Assembly (NCBI GenBank): GCA_029204225.1
Contig: CM055095.1
Coordinates: 63,906,136 to 63,970,135 of the forward strand
From: Diphasiastrum complanatum
Taxonomy: Eukaryota; Streptophyta; Lycopodiopsida; Lycopodiales; Lycopodiaceae
Direction of reading: 5' to 3'
DNA: 64,000 nucleotides
Under the pieces are notes generated by a model. It saw nothing but the letters and a program-made list of their open reading frames with translations, had not been told where the DNA came from and did not search any database. The position numbers and the translations under genes were made by a program. Below, one piece after another: positions 55,845 through 64,000 of this stretch. Within the stretch, counting starts at the first letter, position 1, and every line of letters begins with the position of its first letter.

Positions 55845-56992
55845 TGATATTATCAAGTATGCTTGGAGTTGTTTCGTCATGGATACTTTTCGTGACAATC
55901 ATCCTTGTGGAATACATAAGGATGTGTGTGTTTTTCAGTCTTTCTCTTGGATTTTGAGAAACAATCAGCCAGCCATGTCTGCTGGGATTAGCCTGTGTGT
56001 GGAGGCAAAGATCGTAACAAAGCTTAGGATGCAGTAAACCATAATCTGGGAGTGTGCAGAGATGTGAAAACTAACTGTAGCTCTCTTTTGCTTAATACAT
56101 TTCATAGTTGCCTGTTCCATAGATCGTGGCCAGCAGGTGTCCTGTCCTTTTAATTTAAAAAAATGTTTCGACCGAGTACGTTCCGGCCCAAAAGAGTCAG
56201 AACAGGTTTCTAAGGTTTTAAGGCTTATGCTATCAATTATGTACTGCCATATGACTCTTCTGATGGACCACTCCCAACACAAAATGTAGTTTAAATCCTA
56301 TGACCTTCAAATGTGCTGCAGTCGGTTACTTTTGTCCTACTTACTCTAAAACGGTTGTCCTGCCCATCTTAGTCACCAACCTTGCCATGACCTTTCCACA
56401 CAATGCTAGGACACCAACTTGCAACAGAGAGGGGACTCATAATTTATGGAGTCTTTTTCAAAGCTTCTCGAAGTGATATTAAACGCCTTCCTTAAATACA
56501 ATGAAGGAGAGTTTTTAAAGAACTTGCTCTTCGTACAGCTTGAGCTTTGATTATTTTCAAGCCTCTCTGAATAAAACGTTAACCCCACACTATTTGGCGA
56601 AGAGGAAGTTGATGAGGAATGTGCAACAACTCTTTGGCAAGTTGCAAGTCAAATTTGATGATCAGATTCATTGAATTTAGGTGCTAATTGTGAAGAAAAC
56701 TGCACCTTAGGAGTTGCATTGAACAATTTTCTCAAAGGAGCTATTGCAAAGTTGATCACTATTTTAAGAGTTCCATTTGATTACTAGTATCATTCCACTT
56801 TCCTTAAAAGGAGACATGGTATCATTCAACAATAAGGTGTCCCTTCCATAGTATGTGCTAGAGACTTACACATAATGGAGCTTCAATAAAAAAAATACAA
56901 AGAAACAACTTTTTGACTTATGCCTAAAATATGCTTGCACTACAAAACCTCAAAAAGAAGATATACAAAGAGCTTAATTTGAAGAGCATCCA

Positions 56993-57592
56993 CTTTTTAT
57001 GCACGTTGCAAATATCTTCAACATTTTGTTTAACATGCACTAGCAATATGTCAGAGACCAGATTACATTACTATGAATCAACAATAGAATATTTTACAGC
57101 ATTTAATTATAGCAATAACCATCCACATCGATATAAACATTGACATGCATTTTTCCAACGGAAAGAAAAACCCTCCAAGGAAAAGCACAATCTAAATTTA
57201 CTATGCAACAAAAACAATTATGGTAATTAATTACATCATATTTGAAGTTTAAATTTAAGTTCATGGTAAGATTGGTGACTAAGTAAGATAACCTTTTTAT
57301 GCACGTTGCAAATATCTTCAACATTTTGTTTAACATGCACTAGCAATATGTCAGAGACCAGATTACATTACTATGAATCAACAATAGAATATTTTACAGC
57401 ATTTAATTATAGCAATAACCATCCACATCGATATAAACATTGACATGCATTTTTCCAACGGAAAGAAAAACCCTCCAAGGAAAAGCACAATCTAAATTTA
57501 CTATGCAACAAAAACAATTATGGTAATTAATTACATCATATTTGAAGTTTAAATTTAAGTTCATGGTAAGATTGGTGACTAAGTAAGATAAC
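56993..57592. repeat. Exact 300-bp tandem duplication
   Basis: 56993-57292 and 57293-57592 are identical at every base, and the first seven bases (CTTTTTA) recur again after copy two. Neither copy encodes a recognisable protein; the same minus-strand open frame simply appears twice. Confidence 0.97.
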
Positions 57593-59954
57593 CTTTTTAG
57601 AGGAGAAATGGTACAAAATGACATCAATAGGAGATGTTGGGGGTAAGCTATGGATGGTAAGAAATTTGAGGTGCCTGTTTCATTGAGAGTGTGGACTCAT
57701 ATAGATATCATGGAGTGAAAAGAAATACTCCACAAGGCTAGCAATTGCTTATAAATCACATGTTGCTAGGAAACCATAGCTCAGATTTTTCGAAAAATTA
57801 GATATATATAATTAAGCATTCTCTCCTTGAAAGTCAAAACATCTATTCAATATTGTGAGACAATTTTGCTATTATGGATATCCAATTTCAATGCTAGGAG
57901 TGGTTGGCTTAAAGTGGAATGTTTTTAAAAAAGTTCTCAGAAGGTATTTTATGTTGGGCCTAAAAAGAGAGGCAGAATTGATTATAACGACAAACATTAA
58001 TCTAAAATAAATTGCTTGGTCATCAAAAAGTATGAAATGCAACATAATAATTTCAAATGAAGCTAATGGTGTAGCTCTCACATGGATACCAACCTATTAC
58101 TAGATTACAATATGAAAGCTAAAGAACAATGCCTTTTGATAATAAAAAAAATGTGAAGAATCTATCCTTTAAACATGCACTATCAAGCACTATCAAGCAT
58201 GATGATACAAGATACCCAAAGCTTAAGAATGGAACAAATGGATTGCGAGTATTTAGGCATGGCGAAACATGGTCAACTTACACAACGCTCTTTAACATTA
58301 TTACTTTTAAGTGTCACTAGTAAATAGAAAATTTATCAGTGTTACAATGTGGAAGAAAATATGCAATGCTTGATACTAAAGGTTTGAAAGAAGATGGTTT
58401 AGTGCCTTTTGTAGCTCACTTTGAGCACCTTAAAGGTGCTTTTGAAAATAATTCACAAATTTTACTATTTGAAGTTTTTAGTCCAAATTGAACTAATCAT
58501 AGCTTTGAAAGTTGATAAATTTTTAGCAAATTCATTGACTTAAATAAATTTCAATCTAAAATTGATACCACAATTTCAAAGCTCAACATCAATAGGTTGG
58601 CCAAGTTATGAGGCCCACAGACATAGACACGACACGTATAGAATATATGCAATCTAACCAATAGAACTTATCTCTTCTAAGTGCTAGTATTGTTAAAGAG
58701 CTACACATTTAATACCCTCATAATCTAAAACTCTCTTAGATTAATTGGGTTGAGTTAAAATAGATGATGATATTGGCCTTTGATTTTGTAGGTGAATGAA
58801 TGATGCGCAATGAAATAATATTTGTCTTCTACAACTCTTATGATAAATTTACCACATTCAAGTTCATATTTTGATAGTCAAGCCACTTTACTTTTCTCCA
58901 CTAAAAAATGATGAGAGTTTAAACACACATTGAAAAGAGAGCACCTTAACTTGTTGGAGAGATTACTATTAAGTACTTAGTAGGATGATGTAAAGGATTC
59001 GGAGTGCCAAAAAATTTGTTTTGTAATAGTGTTGTAGTTGGAACATTATTATTCCAATAATTATGTACATTGGACCAAATGACCGTTATTTTCTAGTCGC
59101 TTGAATTCGATATCTGCTAGGACAAACTTAACTTACTTCAATGTAGCTCCATTTTGCTATGGCAAGCGATCCACACTCAAATTTCATAAAGCTTACCATT
59201 ATTTTATACGTGCAAACCAAGATATGTGACCTTTTTTCTTGAATAAGTTCGTTGATTGTTGTAGACTGAGCAAAAGAAAGCATGTTGGATCTAATTGAGT
59301 GATAAGTTGGTGAAAATTTTTTAACAAGGCCATTATCATGATTTGTACTTCATGAGTAGGCATTTTTGTGGATATTCATCTTTGTTTCGCAAGGTAGCAA
59401 TGCTTATGGCATGACCATATGTACAAATGGTTAGAAAACATACATGTAAAATCTTTGAAATTGAGTCAGCAGAAGTAGGGGGTGATATCATAACAACTAT
59501 GATTTATGATAGTGTGCTTAATACATAACTAATCAAATTATTGAAGTACCCAATGGTTGTGTTAGTGTAAAACTTTTTCTGGGGGGTCAAAATCAAGGAT
59601 TCCATAGAAAGAAGATGACAGCAATCACAGAGTAAGCATTACATTGCCTGAACATTGCCAACAAAGATACCAACATCATCTAAGATTATACTAGTTAGTT
59701 TTATAGTTCAATTTCCTATGTTGACTTTTTGTTGAATTGCATTGCATCATAAGTTTTTTTCGTTTTGCCTCAATGCATTATGCTTAGCATAATAATAAGC
59801 ATTTTTTTTTCATATTTAAAACATTGTGCTTCCATTAGATTGAGAACTCATGGCTATAACAATTAAGTGATATTTTAGAAACTATTTGTGAGAATGCAAT
59901 TTCATTATTGAACCTACTCTCTGTTGAGATCTAAGTTTGTTTAATAGTTGATTT
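57593..59954. other. No gene recognised
   Basis: AT-rich sequence with many stops in all frames. It has no splice-flanked blocks, LTR ends or transposase motifs that I can support. Confidence 0.45.
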
Positions 59955-60779
59955 TGTGAAAAATGCAAAAAAAAAGCTTGGTAGCGGCCAAAAATCTTGT
60001 ATATAAGATGATTACACATGTGTGGAGCCTGTTCCCACGTGTGAAAATAGTGTACTTGTCATGTACCATAATCATATAGGTTGTACATATGATTTAATTC
60101 AAGTTCTAGTGGCTAAAAAAGCCAAAAACTAGTTTTCTAGACATATGACACATGATATCAATCTATTGATTGCATGAGCCACATCCTTTGGTTAGGTGTC
60201 ACATCCCATGTGTAGAGGACAGCTCACATGTGTGGAATAAGTTGAAGTAGACGAATTTTGACTTCTAGAAGATTTTCAAGTAGATCTCCATATAGAAGAA
60301 AAATGGACCAAAAGTGCTCAAAATAGAAGGTTTTGTCCAAGTGTCAGTTTTGCATGATGAATCATCATATGACAAAGCACCTTCACACATGTGGGATCAA
60401 AGGGATGATCAGTACCACGAGCTCCCACTTATTGTATATATAGAGCCACATTTGGCCATAATCAATGTGAGACACCAATCTTGGTTTTGGAAGCCATTTT
60501 GAGTGATTCTCTCCATTTGTCTACATTTGTTTTGAGGTTCTATCAATGTGTACTTGATTTTCAGGTTGGAGTCCGTACTCAAACAGTGTTTCACACGTGT
60601 GAAACCAGAAAGTACACTTACCTTCAATTAATGATTGTTCTTGTTAGGATTTTGTGTCTAGAATTGATCTAGATTGATCTTAATCTGAAGTAGATTGATA
60701 GATCAAGTAATCTGACAACCAATCCCTCTTGAGGATCAGATTAGGATCCACTCTTGGTCCTTTTTGTACTTTTTGCACA
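59955..60779 (+). repeat. Solo LTR related to the copia LTR (diverged)
   Basis: Begins TGTGAAAAATGC and ends GGATCCACTCTTGG...TTTTTGCACA, paralleling the copia LTR start TGTGAAAATTG and end GATCCACTTAGG...TTTTTCACA. It carries TTTCACACGTGTGAAACC (60589-60606), like the copia LTR, and a TATATATAGAG box (about 60436). No primer site or coding sequence follows, so it is a solo LTR. The left boundary and target duplication are unclear. The stretch 60780-61272 is unassigned. Confidence 0.55.
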
Positions 60780-61272
60780 AGTTTGATGCATTAGGAAACA
60801 AAATTCTATTTATTTTTAGTTCGATAGTTGATACACATCATGAAAGTTTCATCTTTCTTCTTGTTGTTCTAAACACTTTTTGTTTTTACAACATTCAATT
60901 CTGAGCTCAAACGGAAAAATTACGGAGCTTCGAAAAAAATGACAAGGAAAAAAAACAGTAACTTAGAAAAAAAGGGTGTATAAAAAATAATAAAATAATC
61001 AATTAATGAAAGTGACATTTTGATGACTGTATTGAGATCGACGAACTGAGCACTTTTCCTTGTCGTAGCAATGAAATCCGAGATCAAACCCAAAAGTTAT
61101 CAAACTTGAAAATTTAAGTGAAAAAAATGAAAAAATAACAAACTTAAGAAAAGGGGCTTAAGAAAGTTTATAAAGTGGATTTTAAATTATTTTGGAATCC
61201 ATGAAATATTAGACTGTAAAAGAAAAAGAACCGTTAAAAATATGAAAACTGTCGTCGGGCATGGATAGGAGG

Positions 61273-61926
61273 TGTGAGAAGTTGTCAAAAATTGGCAAAT
61301 GTAGCTTGATTAAACCATGTAGAATAGTACATAGGTGGGTCCCACAAGTGAATCCATGTTTCCATGTGTGTAGACTACCCTAGATAGGTTAGATATCATT
61401 CATAGGGTTACTTAGGTTTGTTTGGTCATATTTTATAAATTATAGGGCCAAATTTCTTGAATCATGGAGGTGGTTGATCTACTCTAGGGTCAAGTAAGAT
61501 TGGCAAATTAGGGCAGAAATAGTCAATCATCTTCCTTATTACATGCTGGATTTTCACCCTACTTAGAGGAGAAGAGCCCTGTTGTACATACAATCCATCA
61601 TTGCATAGTGAGGAGATAGAATTTTTGGAGCAAATTGGCAGTCTTGAGTTTTCTACACATTTGTCTTGAGTTTTTGTGAATGCTTTGGTATCTAAACTTG
61701 ATTACACTTGATCTTCAATAATAGGCTATACTGAAGTCTGTACCACACATGTGTGAGGTCAAAATTCAATGTTTGATCAATGCTTTTGATTGCTCTTGAC
61801 TGTGGGATCTAATATTGCTTTTCTAGATCAAGATTTTGTGACTAGTTTTGCAATAAATAGGTGTATCAATCACTCTTGGAGCCTTATGTAGGTTCATTTA
61901 TCGTCTTTAGTACTGTACTTTCAACA
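61273..61926 (+). repeat. Solo LTR, copia-related, with target duplication
   Basis: 654 bp, the same length as the intact copia 5' LTR. It starts TGTGAGAAGTTGTCAAAAATT and ends GTACTTTCAACA, with shared internal blocks TTTGGTCATAT, CTAGGGTCAAGTA and ATCATCTTCCT in the same order. The flanking pentamers are identical: GGAGG at 61268-61272 and 61927-61931. Recombination between two LTRs of a former full element would leave exactly this. Confidence 0.8.
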
Positions 61927-62430
61927 GGAGGAAAGTGGAGAGATTATTTCATGGAATATTCTCAAAATATTTCAAAATGGAGCCCTCTAACTTGTGGGCG
62001 TGTGCAGAAAAGAAGAGAGAGTTAAAAGCATTCACATAGTTCCTCTTGCTTAAGCAAGAACAAACCCTTTGAAACCTTTATTCATAAGCCAACAAGGTAA
62101 AATATAGCTGAGAAGTAAAATACAGTACATTAAAGCACCATAAAGCAAGACTTATTTCAAGACATCCAGCTGGTACCTGCCACCATCCCACAACATAAAA
62201 CCACGCGAGTTAGTATGTGAGGAAGACATGTGTCGACGTTGAATGTCAGTTGTTATCCATGTACAAAATAAGCTTTGTTACTTAACAGCTTACTTAGAAT
62301 AAAAAATTCTTAATCCAATCTTATCATTTATTTGTGGAATTTAGCGATAGGCTAAGCCGTCTTATTATCGTATCAAGACGAAAGCCATGCTGATCAGTGT
62401 TTCTGACGTTAGTCCATATCAATTAATAAT

Positions 62431-62432
<2 letters not shown>

Positions 62433-62472
<40 letters not shown>
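62433..62472. repeat. (TA)20 microsatellite
   Basis: Twenty TA dinucleotides followed by a run of A. The neighbouring 61932-62432 holds no recognised gene. Confidence 0.95.
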
Positions 62473-62477
<5 letters not shown>

Positions 62478-62518
62478 AAAACTTATGTACACTTTTGCGC
62501 ATGTGTATGGGTGCACCC

Positions 62519-62640
62519 ATGCATCCTCCTCTCCTCACACATGCATGAGCTTTTTCTAACTAAAAAACTTGGGGAGGAGGATGCATGTATGGGGAAAAGG
62601 ATGCATGGCCCTCCTCCCCATGCATGCATCTAAGGGGCCC
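62519..62640. repeat. GGAGGATGCAT inverted repeats
   Basis: ATGCATCCTCCTC at about 62520 pairs with GAGGAGGATGCAT at about 62573, and related pieces follow up to 62628. A small cruciform-prone block without genes. Confidence 0.6.
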
Positions 62641-62870
62641 ACTCCAGATTCAAATTATCCTTTACCAACACACATAATGTTTTGAAGTGCATGTACATAT
62701 TTTCAAGGTGAAAGGTGTTAAACAAATGAGACTTTCATTATCAAAAATTTGAAGGGTGCTCTAAGGATTTTTTTAAATTATAAGACTTTCCATGGGAAAG
62801 GTTGAAATAGAAATGCATTTCTATGAAGGAAAAGTCGGTTGGGAAGGCTTCAAAACGCAGGCCTGGTGGG

Positions 62871-62871
<1 letters not shown>

Positions 62872-62931
<60 letters not shown>
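62872..62931. repeat. (CT)30 tract opening the right-end array
   Basis: Uninterrupted CT dinucleotides directly before the first minisatellite unit. Confidence 0.95.
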
Positions 62932-62934
<3 letters not shown>

Positions 62935-63179
62935 TAGTTGCACTCAAGCATGCATGGCAGACCTACGTGGTGCATAGCTTAGTTAGCTTGCCACACAAGC
63001 CTATGTCAAGCCTATGTGGCAAACTGCAACATGCCTGCATGACAAACATCATGCCTATATGACCTGCCACACAAGCCTATGATAGTCCTACGTGGCTTGC
63101 CACATGGCAAGTCCCAAGCCTACGTGGTTTGTCTCATGACATGCCTACGTGGCTTGCCACATGGCAACTTGTGAGCCCT

Positions 63180-63240
<61 letters not shown>

Positions 63241-64000
63241 GGTCCACTCAAGCCTACATGGCAGAGCTTGGTTGGCTTGCCACACAAGCCTATGCCAAGC
63301 CTATGTGGTAGTTTGCGACATGCTTGCATGGCAGACATCAGACCTATGCCATGCCTATGTGGCCTGCCACGCAAGCTTATGGTAGGCATGCATGGCAACT
63401 TTCGAGCCCACCTATATATCTCTCTCTAGGTCCTCTCAAACCTACATGGCAGAGCCCGGTTTGCTTGCCATACAAGCCTACGGTAGGCCTACATGCTTGC
63501 CACATGGCAAACCTCAAGCTTGCATGATTTGCCATGTGACAGACCTATGTGGCTTGCCCCGTGGCAGGGTGCGACAGGCTTAGCAGATAGCAAACCACGT
63601 AGGCAGAGTCTGGTTGGCTTACCAGCCTATGATGGGCCTATGTGGCTTGCCACATGACTAACCCCAAGCCTGCATGATTTTCCACGAGGTAGCCATACGT
63701 GATTGCCACATGGTAGCCTATGATAGGCTTGGTAGATAGCAGGTCTATGTGGCCTGTTACACAAGCCTATGGTAGGCCATGTGACAAGCCACACAAGCCT
63801 ATGGAAGGCATACGTGGCTTGCCATGTGGCAGCTTTTGAGTCTCACCTCTTTCTCTCTCTAGGTCCACTCAGGCCTACGTGGCAAAGCCTGGTTGGCTTG
63901 CCACACAAGCCTATGTTAGACTTACATGGTTTGTCACATGGCAAACCCTTAGCTTGCAAGCGTGGCAGCCTACGACAAGATTGGAAGATAGTAGATTTAT
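62932..64000. repeat. Minisatellite array with CACATGGCAA-type palindromes
   Basis: Variant units open with GGTCCACTCAAGCCTACATG-like sequence and then GCAGAGCTTGGTTGGCTTGC. Unit starts are near 62940, 63241, 63431, 63600 and 63862, the larger ones preceded by a CT run. Inside, short modules such as CACACAAGCCTATG, AGCCTATGTGGC and TTGCCACATGGCAA recur many times; the last is a near-palindrome. The array runs past the window edge. The short frames across it, some with many Cys/His or Leu/Ser, are by-products of the repeat. Confidence 0.85.
63182..63239. repeat. (CT)29 tract inside the array
   Basis: Second long CT run, about 310 bp after the first and in the same position relative to the unit start; a short version (TCTCTCTCTAGG) occurs at 63419 and 63850. 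Confidence 0.95.

Noticed and set aside
62741-63583. Several open frames with Ser-Leu or Arg-Glu runs at the right end
   Set aside because: Produced by CT/GA tracts and the minisatellite; none has non-repetitive protein content.
62932-64000. Repeat array considered as CRISPR-like
   Set aside because: Units vary in length and are made of nested modules, without constant repeats and unique spacers of even length; the genome is eukaryotic.

Overview
The window is nuclear DNA of a land plant, most likely a seed plant with a large, repeat-rich genome. The evidence is spliced GT-AG exons of a conserved eukaryotic gene, several plant-type Ty3/gypsy and Ty1/copia LTR retrotransposons primed by initiator-Met tRNA, decayed L1-type LINEs, long CT/GA and TA tracts and a minisatellite array. 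The species cannot be named from the sequence.

Only one host gene is recognised. It is the 3' part of a PLAA/DOA1/UFD3-type gene (phospholipase-A2-activating protein family, ubiquitin/CDC48 pathway) on the + strand. Eight exons (22733-22816, 23002-23167, 34924-35001, 51212-51348, 51584-51660, 53379-53448, 53743-53808, 54077-54205) join in frame into 268 codons plus stop and make up the whole C-terminal PUL domain. The WD40 and PFU parts were not found, so the 5' exons lie outside the window or in sequence I could not read. Two introns are very large (about 11.8 kb and 16.2 kb) and consist mostly of nested retroelements.

Layout. 1-2.1 kb: unassigned sequence and a LINE fragment. 2.1-3.25 kb: tandem repeat and LTR/primer-site remnant. 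3260-9845: a complete but decayed gypsy-type element C (target duplication ATGTC) carrying a probable hAT-like MITE. 9.9-13.8 kb: unassigned sequence, a LINE 3' piece, a copia RT fragment and an LTR/primer site. 13.8-19.96 kb: LINE remnants with a tandem duplication and a 497-bp insertion. 19.98-22.7 kb: LTR remnants with facing primer sites and unassigned DNA. 22.7-23.2 kb: PUL exons 1-2. 23487-33114: chromovirus B (gypsy with chromodomain) fused with or nested around a second gypsy element A. 34.9 kb: PUL exon 3. 36.2-40.3 kb: LTR piece and the best-preserved LINE. 40281-49919: gypsy element E, whose middle third is inverted and which is interrupted by a young, coding-intact copia element (42183-48613, target duplication GACAA). 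51.2-54.2 kb: PUL exons 4-8. 54.2-64 kb: unassigned DNA, an exact 300-bp tandem duplication, two solo LTRs related to the copia LTR, and at the right edge CT tracts and a minisatellite built on TTGCCACATGGCAA-like palindromes.

I found no operon, RNA gene, CRISPR array or new enzymatic system. The most informative structures are the repeat-stretched PLAA gene, the internally inverted gypsy element, and the young copia element inside it with older solo LTRs nearby. Domain calls rest on motif recognition by eye; no database search was run.
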